64,000 bases of DNA from Oscillospiraceae bacterium (lineage in GTDB: Bacteria > Bacillota > Clostridia > Oscillospirales > Acutalibacteraceae). The position numbers were made by a program, and so were the translations under genes. This document shows positions 7,265-16,697 of the stretch, in pieces. Each line of letters begins with the position of its first letter. Within the stretch, counting starts at the first letter, position 1. The notes under the pieces are model-generated. The model saw only the letters and a program-made list of their open reading frames with translations. It did not search any database and was not told the DNA's origin. The stretch is taken from NCBI GenBank assembly GCA_015066385.1, contig SVOJ01000003.1, positions 181,028 through 245,027 of the forward strand, read 5' to 3'.

Positions 7265-10200
7265 ATGTTTTCAACACAGCAAACCGTTGAACAGAACAAT
7301 GCAACCTCACCGCTGATAAAAAAACGTGGTTTCCGATTGTCCGATGCGGCATTCTTTGCATGGATCGCCGCAATACTGGCTGTTTTTGTATTGTATGTTG
7401 TTTACCTCCTGCAGATGCAAACGGTTGCAGGCGGCACAAACACAGTCATGCGTATGGATCTGTATCATCAGTATGGCCCGCTTTATGCTGAGCTCTATGA
7501 TCGTCTGACATCCGGCGAAAGTCTGATATACTCATGGAACACAGGTTTGGGGAGCAGTTTTCTGGGCAACTTTTTCAACTACTGCTCCAGCCCGTTCACG
7601 CTGCTGATTCTGCTGTTCGGACACTATTATATTCCCGAATCGATTGCTTTGATCATCTTGCTCAAAGCAGCTGGCGCAGCTTTTGCATTCACTTACTTTG
7701 TGAATAAAGTTTACGGAACCCGAAAAGCAAGTATTGCATTTGGGTTACTGTATGCATTCAGCGGTTATTTTGTTGCTTATTCATGGAATGTAATGTGGCT
7801 GGACGCTTTTCTTATGTTCCCGATTGTTATGTTGGGAATCACATATATCATCCGCAAGGGAAAACCTGCACTCTACATCGCAGCCCTGACGTACACCATG
7901 ATCACAAACTATTACATGGCATACATGGTTTGTATTCTGAGTGTAATTTATTTCCTGTACTATTATTTCAGTTATTTTAATTTTACATCAAAACTGAAGG
8001 AATTTTCACAAGAAGAAACGCAGCCGGGCGGATATCTGGGTGAACTGCGAAATTCCCGCTTCATGGCGGCCGGTTTTAAATTTGCATTTGCCTCCGTTTT
8101 ATCATTCCTGTTGGCAGCTTTCGCTTTACTGCCTGTTTATTTTATCCTGACAGGAAGTTCCGCAACCAATTCGTCGGGCGCTCCGCAGTTCTCCGAATGG
8201 AGCGAATATTTCAACATTTTCGATTTCCTGGCAAATCACCTTGCAAACCTGGAACCCACCATCCGAAGCAGCGGTGACGATGTTTTGCCGAATATTTATT
8301 GCGGTGTGATGACCCTTTTCCTTGTGCCCGCATTCTTGTTCAGCAAAAATATAAGCAAGAAAAGAAAAGCCTTAACCTGCGGTCTTCTTATTTTCTTCTA
8401 CGCAAGTTTTGTTCTTAATTTCCTGAACTATATCTGGCATGGCATGCATTATCCGAATGACCTGCCGTATCGCTATTCATTCGCCTATTCCTTTATTCTG
8501 CTTTCCCTTTCTTATGAAGCATTCCTGCATATCAGGGAGTACACTGAAAAGTTTTTCATCGGAACAGGTGTTGCGATTTTGGCTTTTATTGTGCTTGTAC
8601 AGGAATTGGGTTCTAAAAATGTCGGTGAATATACACTGATGATCAACATCGCATTTGTAATCATTTTTACGGCAGTATTGACATTATTCGCAGAAGGCAG
8701 ATTCAAAAAGGACACCGTATCCATGTTATTGGTATGTCTGATTCTTTGCGAATTAACCGTTGCCAATGTCGGCAGTTATGTCATGTCACAGCCCAAAGAT
8801 TCGTATTCAGGCGATTATTATGATTTTCAGGATATTTCCGCGACGATTGATGCGTATGAAGCCGAAAATGACAACGAACTGTTCTTCCGAGAAGAACGCT
8901 CCAAGTTGCTGACACGCATGGATGCGAGCTGGCTGGACTATAACGGCATTTCCGTTTTTTCCTCAATGGCTTATGAAACAACATCAAAACTGCACAGACA
9001 ACTCGGATTGTTCAGCAACGGTATAAACAGCTATACCTACAATCCGCAGACTGCCGTTTACAACTCCATGTTCTCCTTGAAGTACATTTATGATAAAAAC
9101 AATCTTCTGCAGGAAGGAAGCATGTATTCGTATGTAACAAGCAATGATGTGTTTGATGCCTACAAGTACAACTATTATCTGCCTCTTGCTTTTTCCGTCA
9201 GCAACGATATGGCTACCTGGGCTGATTACGGCGGAACAGATCCGTTTGTGAATCAGAATCGCTTTTTTGAACTTGCAACGGGCATCACTGATGTGCTTGA
9301 AAGTGTTACAGCACAGGAGGATGTTTCAACCACAGGCGGTCTTACTGTTTCGGCAGATAACATTTCAAACGGCAGTTTCCGTTTTGATTCCGCATCATCC
9401 GAAGGTTCTGCTACTGTTACATTCCTTGCCGAAACTGCAGGTGAATACTGCGTTTATTTTAAAGCCCCGAACTGTCTCGGTTATAATATCAGCGGCGACA
9501 ACGGCGTCCAGACATCTACACGCTATTCAAGCGGCTCTACTGTCTACTTTTCCTTAAATGTAGGCTATCTGGAAGCAGGTCAGAGTGCAAAAGTGATTCT
9601 TACATTTCCCGCCAATAAAAGCGGCACGACAAATATTTACTGTGTTTGCCTGAATGAAGAGAAGTTCACGGAAGGTTATAATAAAATTCTCCGGAACGGA
9701 ACCCTCAATATTACAAGATTTGATGAAACTTACATCGAAGGCACCATTGATGTAACCAATGATAATGCATTGCTTTACACGTCCATTCCGCAAGATCGAA
9801 GCTGGAAAATCACGATTGACGGCATCGCAGTTGCCGATGAAGACATCACTCCTATTGCAGATTCACTGCTTGCCGTTAAAATTGCTGAAGGCGAGCATAC
9901 CGTTACATTTAGATATGAACCCCTGGGGCTGAAACCGGGTATTATAATGTCGATTGCGGGCATACTCATTACATTGATTCTTCTGTTGCTTTCATATCTG
10001 TTTAAAAAGAAAAACAATAAAAATACCCCGCAATCGTTGTTCTTCATCCCTGCTGATGATACGGATATGCACACATTCGAAGATACAACCCCGGATGATG
10101 AAGCATCTGTTGATGAAGTCCGCAGGTCGAAATCAATTTTATGGAGAATCTGCGCTTGTTATCTGACCTTCGGCCTTTATTACTTCGTGTGGAAATATTC

Positions 10201-10897
10201 CGTTTACAATGACGTGGATCGTTTTGCAAAAACCTACGACAACGGAAAGGAAAGAAATCCGTTCCTGTTTTTGTTTGTTCCTGTCTACGCCCCGTTCTGG
10301 ATAGCCAATCGTTCCGTTCGTCTTGCAAAAGCCGCAAAAAAATACGGCATCGAGATGGAAGCAAATTTTGCCTGGCGCTTTTTGCTTGGTTTGCTGGGCG
10401 GCGGATTCTTCGCGCTGGGTGAACTGGAGGATGACCTCAATTTCTTCTATACTCATATTGAAGCGGCAAAACAACAGACCGCACAGCAGAAAGCAGAACG
10501 GATATCTGAAAAAATCGTCGAAGCGGATGAAGAAACTGAGTACCTGACAGATGAAACAGTTCCTTTGACAATAAATGTGGACTCTGCAAACGATAATCAG
10601 TCTGCAATGCAAGAAATTGTCCCAAAAACAACCGTTTGGTTTACAAAAAAATCCGACTTTTTTGCAAAACTGATCAGTATCGGCATTGTATTTTTCTTCA
10701 TGCTTGCATCTTATCTCTGTCTTGCATTTGCCATACAAAAATGGAAAGCAGATAATGCTCCGGCAATTGTTGAAACAACGCAAGCCCCCGTCACATCAAC
10801 CACATTGATCACTGTTCCCGCTACCGGCGCATCTGATTTATCTTCCGCAGAAAGCGAAAATCCCACACAAACAGAATCTGCTTCAACACTTGGTTAA
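7265..10897 (+). CDS. YfhO-type membrane protein with C-terminal extension
   Basis: A 1210-residue integral membrane protein. Residues 1-930 resemble the YfhO family: about a dozen membrane helices, the early loop RMDLYHQYGPLYAELYDRLTSGESLIYSWNTGLGSSFLGNFFNYCSSPF, and a large extracytoplasmic domain at about 500-900. YfhO proteins are GT-C-fold enzymes linked to glycosylation of cell-surface polymers such as lipoteichoic acid. The final 280 residues add a charged linker, a DUF4234-like pair of helices (SKSILWRICACYLTFGLYYFVWKYSVYNDV), a charged segment and one more helix ending in a Thr/Ser-rich tail. The site AAGGAG is 8 bases before the ATG. It is divergent from spoIIIAA and stands alone. 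Confidence 0.78.
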   Translation: MFSTQQTVEQNNATSPLIKKRGFRLSDAAFFAWIAAILAVFVLYVVYLLQMQTVAGGTNTVMRMDLYHQYGPLYAELYDRLTSGESLIYSWNTGLGSSFLGNFFNYCSSPFTLLILLFGHYYIPESIALIILLKAAGAAFAFTYFVNKVYGTRKASIAFGLLYAFSGYFVAYSWNVMWLDAFLMFPIVMLGITYIIRKGKPALYIAALTYTMITNYYMAYMVCILSVIYFLYYYFSYFNFTSKLKEFSQEETQPGGYLGELRNSRFMAAGFKFAFASVLSFLLAAFALLPVYFILTGSSATNSSGAPQFSEWSEYFNIFDFLANHLANLEPTIRSSGDDVLPNIYCGVMTLFLVPAFLFSKNISKKRKALTCGLLIFFYASFVLNFLNYIWHGMHYPNDLPYRYSFAYSFILLSLSYEAFLHIREYTEKFFIGTGVAILAFIVLVQELGSKNVGEYTLMINIAFVIIFTAVLTLFAEGRFKKDTVSMLLVCLILCELTVANVGSYVMSQPKDSYSGDYYDFQDISATIDAYEAENDNELFFREERSKLLTRMDASWLDYNGISVFSSMAYETTSKLHRQLGLFSNGINSYTYNPQTAVYNSMFSLKYIYDKNNLLQEGSMYSYVTSNDVFDAYKYNYYLPLAFSVSNDMATWADYGGTDPFVNQNRFFELATGITDVLESVTAQEDVSTTGGLTVSADNISNGSFRFDSASSEGSATVTFLAETAGEYCVYFKAPNCLGYNISGDNGVQTSTRYSSGSTVYFSLNVGYLEAGQSAKVILTFPANKSGTTNIYCVCLNEEKFTEGYNKILRNGTLNITRFDETYIEGTIDVTNDNALLYTSIPQDRSWKITIDGIAVADEDITPIADSLLAVKIAEGEHTVTFRYEPLGLKPGIIMSIAGILITLILLLLSYLFKKKNNKNTPQSLFFIPADDTDMHTFEDTTPDDEASVDEVRRSKSILWRICACYLTFGLYYFVWKYSVYNDVDRFAKTYDNGKERNPFLFLFVPVYAPFWIANRSVRLAKAAKKYGIEMEANFAWRFLLGLLGGGFFALGELEDDLNFFYTHIEAAKQQTAQQKAERISEKIVEADEETEYLTDETVPLTINVDSANDNQSAMQEIVPKTTVWFTKKSDFFAKLISIGIVFFFMLASYLCLAFAIQKWKADNAPAIVETTQAPVTSTTLITVPATGASDLSSAESENPTQTESASTLG

Positions 10898-10910
10898 AAC
10901 AACTTGAATT

Positions 10911-10957
10911 AAAAATACCTGCAAATCGATAAAGATTGATTTTGCAGGTATTTTTTT
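10911..10957 (+). terminator. Terminator of the YfhO-type gene
   Basis: AAAAATACCTGCAAA (10911-10925) pairs with TTTGCAGGTATTTTT (10941-10955), loop 15 bases, followed by more T residues. It lies 14 bases past the stop codon. Confidence 0.85.
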
Positions 10958-10978
10958 GCAGTATCAGATAGTAAAAAT

Positions 10979-11015
10979 CCGCCCGAATGCAGAAACCATA
11001 TCTGCATTCGGGCGG
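10979..11015 (-). terminator. Terminator of the parE-parC operon
   Basis: A perfect 15-bp stem, CCGCCCGAATGCAGA at 10979-10993 with its complement at 11001-11015 and a 7-base loop. On the minus strand it is followed by ATTTTT. It lies about 95 bases beyond the parC stop. Confidence 0.75.
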
Positions 11016-11109
11016 CGCGAATAAAGTCTTATTAAGCAAACGCAATCAAATTATCTTCATCCGCTGTAAACAGTATGCACTGAAAATCAATTGCTATACA
11101 AAATAAATT

Positions 11110-13350
11110 TCAAACAAGGGAAATTTGCTCACCAGTATCTTCAGGAGAAATCGTAGCACCGGCGGACGGCAATGTTTTTGTACGGTAACGGGCAGGTTTC
11201 ACAAACTGACCGTCCTTATATGCAACCGCAGAAAGCAAGCGATGGCCTTTTTTGAGTTTCATAACAGCAACGCCCTGTGTATCTTTTGTAGTTTTGGATG
11301 CAATCACAGCGGAATTCATCAGAAGAATTCTTCCGTTGGATGAAGTCAGAACAAACTCGCCGTCCTCAGTAATGTGAGCAAAAGATGCAATTTCAGACTT
11401 GTCCGAATAAGCTTTGAGCAATTTCTTACGGTTTGTCTTGGTTTCATAAGAAGCCAATTCAACCTTTGCAACCTTACCGTTTTCAAAGAAGAAGAGCATT
11501 TGTCCGCCGTAATCTTTTGTTACAGCCATAAAGATGGCGTTTTCCCCCTCATCCATCTTCAGTCTGGACGCCACGAAATCGCCGAGCACGGAAGCCTTGC
11601 ATTCTTCGAAATCATTGCATTTTGCCTTGTAAACTTGTTGGCGATTGGTAAAGAACAACAGGTCAACATTATTGGTTGTTTCAAAACTTGCAATAATTTC
11701 GTCGCCTTCCTTGAGTTTATGATTATTACCCATTCGCCAGGACTGCGGCGTAATTTTCTTAAAATATCCTTCTCTTGTGAAGAACAGTAAAACGGGATAA
11801 TCGGGAATTTCTTCCTCAAAATCGGTAACCTCATCGTCCGCTTCGTAAATAATTTCAGTTCTGCGATCATGACCGAATTTTTTAACAACATCCGACAACT
11901 CATCAACAATGATCTTCTTGATTCTTGCCTTATGTGCCAGAATATCTTCCATATCTGCGATGTCTTTTTCAAGTTGTTCAACATCCTGCAGACGCTTCAG
12001 AATATATTCACGGTTCAGATGACGTAGTTTGATTTCGGCAACATATTCAGCCTGAATCTGGTCAATTCCGAAGCCGATCATCAAATTCGGAACAACCTGA
12101 CTTTCCTCTTCGGTTTCACGGACAATGCGGATTGCCTTGTCAATATCAAGCAGAATTTTCTGCAGCGCTTTAAGCAAATGCAGACGGTCGCGTGCCCTGT
12201 TGAGATCAAAATAGACACGTCTTTGTACGCATTCCGTTCGATATGCAATCCATTCAAGAAGAAGGTCTTTTACGCCGAGCACCATCGGAGTGCCGGCAAT
12301 CAGGACATTGAAATTGCATGTGAACGTATCTTCCAGTGGGGTCTTTTTGAACAGAGTCTGCATCAGTTTTTCCGGATCGGCGCCACGCTTCAGGTCAATG
12401 GTGATTTTAAGACCCGTCTTATCGGTTTCATCGCGGACATCGCTGATTTCACGCACTTTTCCCGTTTTTGCAAGATCAATAATTTTATCAATAATTGCTT
12501 CACAGGTGGTTGTTGCGGGTATTTCTTTAATATCAATACAGTTATTGGATTTATCATACGCATATTTTGCGCGAAGTCGGACAGGCCCTCTGCCCGTTGC
12601 ATATACTTCCGCCATTTTCTGACGGTCGTAAATGACCTGACCACCGCCCCTGAAGTCCGGAGCAAGCATTGTATCAAGCACATCATGCTCGGGATTTTTA
12701 ATCAGCGCAATGGTTGTTTCACACACTTCACGCAAGTTAAACGAACAGATGTTGCTTGCCATGCCGACGGCAATACCCATATTGCTGTTTACAAGGATAG
12801 ACGGAAATGTAACGGGAAACAGTGTCGGCTCGGTGGTAGTATTGTCATAGTTGGGCACAAAATCAACCGTATCCTTATCAATATCTCTGAATAATTCCGC
12901 ACAGAAACTTTCCAATTTGGCTTCCGTATAACGGGATGCGGCATATTGCATATTTTTGGAATATGCCTTACCGAAGTTACCTTTTGAATCGACATACGGA
13001 TGCAACAGTGCTTCATTGCCGCGGGTCAGACGGACCATGGTTTCATAAATGGCCGCGTCACCGTGCGGATTGAGTTTCATGGTACTGCCAACAATATTGG
13101 CAGATTTTGTCCGCGCACCGTTCAGAAGCCCCATTTTATACATTGTATAAAGCAGTTTTCTGTGCGAAGGTTTAAAACCATCGATTTCGGGGATTGCACG
13201 GGACATGATAACGCTCATGCAATACGGCATATAGTTGATTTCAAGCGTATCGGTTATGAGCTGACTTTCAACAATACCTGCACCCTGAATATGTGCACGA
13301 TTATCAACGGGAAGTTTTTCTTCTTCCTGCTTTTTCGGTTTTCTTGCCAT
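11110..13350 (-). CDS. parC: Type IIA topoisomerase subunit A (ParC-type)
   Basis: A 746-residue DNA breakage-reunion subunit. The active-site tyrosine is in AASRYTE (Tyr141), preceded by the winged-helix signature NPHGDAAIYETMVRLTR at 94-110. A long coiled-coil gate (about 385-500) is followed by a beta-pinwheel C-terminal domain of about 230 residues. No GyrA box (QRRGGKG) is present, so decatenation by topoisomerase IV rather than supercoiling by gyrase is inferred. The start is the ATG at 13350 behind GAGGAGGGG; an upstream in-frame ATG is inside the ribosome binding site region. It follows parE by 14 bases and forms an operon with it. Confidence 0.87.
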   Translation of the reverse strand: MARKPKKQEEEKLPVDNRAHIQGAGIVESQLITDTLEINYMPYCMSVIMSRAIPEIDGFKPSHRKLLYTMYKMGLLNGARTKSANIVGSTMKLNPHGDAAIYETMVRLTRGNEALLHPYVDSKGNFGKAYSKNMQYAASRYTEAKLESFCAELFRDIDKDTVDFVPNYDNTTTEPTLFPVTFPSILVNSNMGIAVGMASNICSFNLREVCETTIALIKNPEHDVLDTMLAPDFRGGGQVIYDRQKMAEVYATGRGPVRLRAKYAYDKSNNCIDIKEIPATTTCEAIIDKIIDLAKTGKVREISDVRDETDKTGLKITIDLKRGADPEKLMQTLFKKTPLEDTFTCNFNVLIAGTPMVLGVKDLLLEWIAYRTECVQRRVYFDLNRARDRLHLLKALQKILLDIDKAIRIVRETEEESQVVPNLMIGFGIDQIQAEYVAEIKLRHLNREYILKRLQDVEQLEKDIADMEDILAHKARIKKIIVDELSDVVKKFGHDRRTEIIYEADDEVTDFEEEIPDYPVLLFFTREGYFKKITPQSWRMGNNHKLKEGDEIIASFETTNNVDLLFFTNRQQVYKAKCNDFEECKASVLGDFVASRLKMDEGENAIFMAVTKDYGGQMLFFFENGKVAKVELASYETKTNRKKLLKAYSDKSEIASFAHITEDGEFVLTSSNGRILLMNSAVIASKTTKDTQGVAVMKLKKGHRLLSAVAYKDGQFVKPARYRTKTLPSAGATISPEDTGEQISLV

Positions 13351-13364
13351 ATAATCCCCTCCTC

Positions 13365-15350
13365 TCAATAAATATCTGCCAGTTCAATATAAAGATGACC
13401 ATAATCAGCAATATGCTGTTTTCGTGCGGCAAGATTGTCACCCAGCAGCATTTCAAATGTGTCATCAATCTGTGTCGGATCCGAATTCGGCTCCACCTTG
13501 ATCAGTCTTCTTGTCTGCGGATTCATGGTGGTCAACCACATCATATCAGCATCGTTTTCGCCAAGACCTTTGGAACGCTGAATGGTGTATTTTTTGTCCC
13601 CGATTTGTTCCAGTGCATCCTGTTTTTCTTTTTCGGTATAGCAAAACCATGTTTCATCTTTGCAGGTGATTTCATAAAGCGGAGATTCGGCAATAAAAAC
13701 CTTACCTTCTGAAATCAGCGAAGGCATCAATGCATAAAACATGGAAAGAATCAGCGTTCGGATCTGAAAACCGTCCACATCCGCGTCGGTACAGATAATG
13801 ACCTTACTCCAGCGGAGATTATCAATATTAAATTCAGCAACACCTTTTGCGGATTTATCCTTGATTTCAACGCCGCAACCGAGCACTTTGATAAGATCCG
13901 TAATGATTTCACTCTTGAAAATTTTGCTGTATTCTGCTTTCAGACAGTTAAGAATTTTACCGCGTACGGGAATAACGGCCTGGAAGGATGAATCCCTTGC
14001 CTGTTTGCATGCACCCAATGCAGAATCGCCTTCCACGATGAAAATTTCACGTTCATTGACATCCTTGCTACGACAATCGACAAACTTTTCGACTCTGTTC
14101 GCCATGTCATTGGAAGCGGTAAGTGTCTTTTTGAGATTCAATCTCGTTGCTTCCGAACGGACACGTGAACGCATATTAATCAGAATGCGATCGCAGATTT
14201 TCTGCGCATCTATCGGATTTTCTATAAAATAGATTTCCAACTGCCTGCGGAAAAATTCGGTCATGGCTTCCTGAATAAACTTATTGGTAATAGCCTTTTT
14301 GGTCTGATTTTCATACGAGGTCTGTGTAGAAAAAGAAGAAATAACCAGAACAAGACAATCTTCAATATCCTGAAATGTGATTTTGGAGTCCGTCTTTGCA
14401 TATTTCCCATTCTGCTTGAGATATGCATCGATCTGCGACACAAAAGCACTGCGGACGGCTTTTTCCGGTGCACCGCCATATTCAAGATAACTTGAATTAT
14501 GATAATATTCTTTTAATTGAATTTTTTCCGAGAAAGAAAGTGCTGCATTGATTTTCAATTTATAATCAGGTTTGTCCTCACGGTCACGGCCGACACGTTC
14601 GGCAAACCAGATCTGAGCGGGCACAATTCCCTTATCACCGAGGAATTCATTGATATAATCTTCAATACCATGTTCATACAGGTATTCAAATGTTTCAAAC
14701 TTGCTTTCCGTCAGTTGATTTTTTAAAACAAATTTGATGCCGGGATTAACAACAGACTGTCTTTTGAGTACATCCTGATAGTAATCAAGCGGAATGCTTA
14801 TATCGGTAAATACTTCAAGGTCGGGTTTCCAGCGGATTCTTGTCCCCGTATCGCGTTTCTGGTAAGGTTCTTTGTGTAACCCGCCGACGTTTTCACCGTG
14901 TTCAAAATGTAATTTATAAATGAACCCGCCTGAATGGATTTCTGCATCCATAAATTCGGATGCATATTGTGTGGAACAAAGTCCCAGACCGTTAAGGCCT
15001 ATGGAAAACTCATAGTTACCACCGGAATTGGTATCATACTTACCGCCTGCATACATTTCGCAGAACAGAAGTTCCCAGTTGTATCTTTGTTCATTATTAT
15101 TGAAGTCAACGGGCATGCCGCGACCGAAATCCTGTACCTCAATACTGCGGTCAAGATAACGGGTTATCACTATTTTATCACCGTATCCTTCTCTTGCTTC
15201 ATCGACAGAGTTGGAAATAATTTCAAAAACAGAATGCTTACAACCTTCCAGACCGTCATCACCAAAGATAACGGCAGGACGTTTTCTGACTCGATCGGCT
15301 CCTTTTAAGGAAACAATACTGTCATTTCCGTAATCGTTCTTCTTAGCCAT
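13365..15350 (-). CDS. parE: Type IIA topoisomerase subunit B (ParE-type)
   Basis: A 661-residue ATPase subunit. The GHKL ATP site is visible as VFEIISNSVDEA (Glu43, Asn47), DFGRGMP (74-80) and the lid GGKYDTNSGGNYEFSIGLNGLG (102-123); the QTK loop is at 349-351. The TOPRIM domain has EGDSALG at 440-446 and TDADVDG at 521-527. EGDSALG departs from the usual EGDSAGG, and the following KQARD/AVIPVRGKILN block is also divergent, placing it in a side branch common in Clostridia. The ATG at 15350 follows GGAGG by 5 bases. A promoter lies at 15382-15411. Confidence 0.87.
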   Translation of the reverse strand: MAKKNDYGNDSIVSLKGADRVRKRPAVIFGDDGLEGCKHSVFEIISNSVDEAREGYGDKIVITRYLDRSIEVQDFGRGMPVDFNNNEQRYNWELLFCEMYAGGKYDTNSGGNYEFSIGLNGLGLCSTQYASEFMDAEIHSGGFIYKLHFEHGENVGGLHKEPYQKRDTGTRIRWKPDLEVFTDISIPLDYYQDVLKRQSVVNPGIKFVLKNQLTESKFETFEYLYEHGIEDYINEFLGDKGIVPAQIWFAERVGRDREDKPDYKLKINAALSFSEKIQLKEYYHNSSYLEYGGAPEKAVRSAFVSQIDAYLKQNGKYAKTDSKITFQDIEDCLVLVISSFSTQTSYENQTKKAITNKFIQEAMTEFFRRQLEIYFIENPIDAQKICDRILINMRSRVRSEATRLNLKKTLTASNDMANRVEKFVDCRSKDVNEREIFIVEGDSALGACKQARDSSFQAVIPVRGKILNCLKAEYSKIFKSEIITDLIKVLGCGVEIKDKSAKGVAEFNIDNLRWSKVIICTDADVDGFQIRTLILSMFYALMPSLISEGKVFIAESPLYEITCKDETWFCYTEKEKQDALEQIGDKKYTIQRSKGLGENDADMMWLTTMNPQTRRLIKVEPNSDPTQIDDTFEMLLGDNLAARKQHIADYGHLYIELADIY

Positions 15351-15381
15351 GAAATCCTCCATTATAATATTTCATTATATA

Positions 15382-15411
15382 ATATTACACCACATTTTGT
15401 TGTTTCGTCAA
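15382..15411 (-). promoter_or_regulatory. SigA-type promoter of parE-parC
   Basis: Minus-strand TTGACG (15406-15411), 18 bases, TAATAT (15382-15387), preceded by TG. It sits 32 bases upstream of the parE start codon. Confidence 0.65.
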
Positions 15412-15493
15412 GTATTATTTTCCATATATTGTCGGTAAGTATCATGACGAAAAATTTTTTTTGAAAAATTTTTAAAAAATCTTAAAAAAAGAC

Positions 15494-15522
15494 TTGATTT
15501 CTTGAAAACTTTGTGCTAATAT
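15494..15522 (+). promoter_or_regulatory. SigA-type promoter of secG
   Basis: TTGATT (15494-15499), 17 bases, TAATAT (15517-15522) with the extended -10 dinucleotide TG one base upstream. An A-tract precedes the -35 element, as it does before the promoter at 18531. Confidence 0.7.
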
Positions 15523-15569
15523 AATCGGGCACCGAGCGAGAGCGCTCAAACGTAAAGTGAAAGGTCGGT

Positions 15570-15845
15570 ATGAAAATGCCCATTTACGAATATATCTTTG
15601 GTTTTATTATGATTGCTTTGGCAATCGGTCTTATTGTTTTGATTCTCTTCCAGCAGAGCCGCAACTCCGGTCTTTCCGGTGCAATCGCCGGCGGTTCCGA
15701 TAACTTCTTCGGAAAGAACAAAAGCAACAGCAAAGACGAAAAACTTGCAAGACTTACCAAAATCCTTGCAGTTGTATTCTTTGTTATTACATTGTTTGCA
15801 ACTTTCTTCTTCGCTTTCATGAAAGGAAAGTACGGCATAGCTTGA
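15570..15845 (+). CDS. secG: Preprotein translocase subunit SecG
   Basis: A 91-residue protein with two membrane helices (about 7-28 and 64-85) and the conserved linker LFQQSRNSGLSGAIAGGSDNFFGKNKS, diagnostic for SecG. It is the accessory subunit of the SecYEG channel and assists SecA-driven export. The ATG at 15570 has AAAGG five bases upstream; a second ATG two codons later is also possible. The TGA stop (15843-15845) overlaps the first two bases of a tRNA-Lys gene, so the two are on one transcript. Confidence 0.93.
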   Translation: MKMPIYEYIFGFIMIALAIGLIVLILFQQSRNSGLSGAIAGGSDNFFGKNKSNSKDEKLARLTKILAVVFFVITLFATFFFAFMKGKYGIA

Positions 15846-15919
15846 TCCAGTAGCTCAGCAGGCAGAGCACCTGCCTTTTAAGCAGGGTGTCCGGAGTTCG
15901 AATCTCCGCTGGATCACCA
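15844..15919 (+). tRNA. tRNA-Lys(TTT), CCA encoded
   Basis: The full cloverleaf can be drawn: acceptor GATCCAG with CTGGATC, D-stem GCTC/GAGC, anticodon stem CCTGC/GCAGG with loop CTTTTAA (anticodon TTT at 15877-15879), T-stem CGGAG/CTCCG with TTCGAAT, discriminator A and encoded CCA at 15917-15919. It begins inside the secG stop codon. Confidence 0.97.
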
Positions 15920-15920
15920 A

Positions 15921-15957
15921 AAAAAATCCGAAAAGCAGATGCTTTTCGGATTTTTTC
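15921..15957 (+). terminator. Terminator of secG/tRNA-Lys transcript
   Basis: A 16-bp stem (AATCCGAAAAGC core at 15925-15936 with its complement at 15941-15952) with a 4-base loop and a T-rich end. It starts two bases after the tRNA CCA end and lies 27 bases before trmO. Confidence 0.88.
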
Positions 15958-15983
15958 TTTATTTTTCTGTTTGGAGTTTCACA

Positions 15984-16697
15984 ATGGCTGAAAATCAATC
16001 TTTTTCCATACAACCGATCGCCCACATCAGAACTGACTTCCCTGCAAAATTCGGCATACCGCGTCAAAGTATGTTGATTGATTCCTTACAAGGTGAAATC
16101 ATTTTTGAACCACACTACAGAAACCCTGATGCACTTCGCGGTTTAGAAGATTTTTCACACCTGTGGATTATTTGGCAATTTTCACAAACTGTGACAACGG
16201 ATTGGTCTCCGACTGTCAGACCGCCGCGTCTTGGCGGCAATAAACGCATGGGGGTTTTTGCAACACGCTCACCGTTCCGTCCAAATTCGCTTGCGCTCTC
16301 TGTTGTAAAAATTGAAAAAATTGACCTGCATACACCGATTGGTCCGGTCATAACGGTCAGCGGTATTGATATGCTTGACAATACCCCCATTTTCGACATT
16401 AAACCTTATTTACCACACATCGACAGCATTTCCACTGCATCAGGCGGTTTTGCGTTACCTGCTGCTGAGCAAAAATTAGATGTTGAATTCAGTGGAAATG
16501 CGCGGTCTGCCCTGCCACAGAATCTTCTCATATCATTGCAAGCCATTCTTGAACAGGATCCGCGCCCGCATTATCAGGAAGATGAAAACAGAACATATGG
16601 TTTTTCTTATAACAATTATGAAATTCACTTCCGTGTAAAAGAAAACAGACTGACCGTTGTTTCTGCCACAAAAAAGCAACATCCTACTCAACGGTAA
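15984..16697 (+). CDS. trmO: tRNA (N6-threonylcarbamoyladenosine37-N6)-methyltransferase
   Basis: A 237-residue TsaA/YaeB/TrmO family protein that methylates t6A37 in ANN-decoding tRNA using SAM. The beta-barrel motifs are visible: IAHIRTDFPAKFGIPRQ near the start, FSHLWIIWQF at about 55, RPPRLGGNKRMGVFATRSPFRPNSLALSVV at about 73-103, and GIDMLDNTPIFDIKPYLPHID. The start is the ATG at 15984 with GGAG 7 bases upstream; the open frame extends further 5' through the terminator. Its last 14 bases overlap the convergent gene at 16684. Confidence 0.9.
   Translation: MAENQSFSIQPIAHIRTDFPAKFGIPRQSMLIDSLQGEIIFEPHYRNPDALRGLEDFSHLWIIWQFSQTVTTDWSPTVRPPRLGGNKRMGVFATRSPFRPNSLALSVVKIEKIDLHTPIGPVITVSGIDMLDNTPIFDIKPYLPHIDSISTASGGFALPAAEQKLDVEFSGNARSALPQNLLISLQAILEQDPRPHYQEDENRTYGFSYNNYEIHFRVKENRLTVVSATKKQHPTQR

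Noticed and set aside
10139..10783. 214-residue minus-strand frame with many Cys and Phe
   Set aside because: It is antisense to the C-terminal part of the YfhO-type gene and has no start signals.
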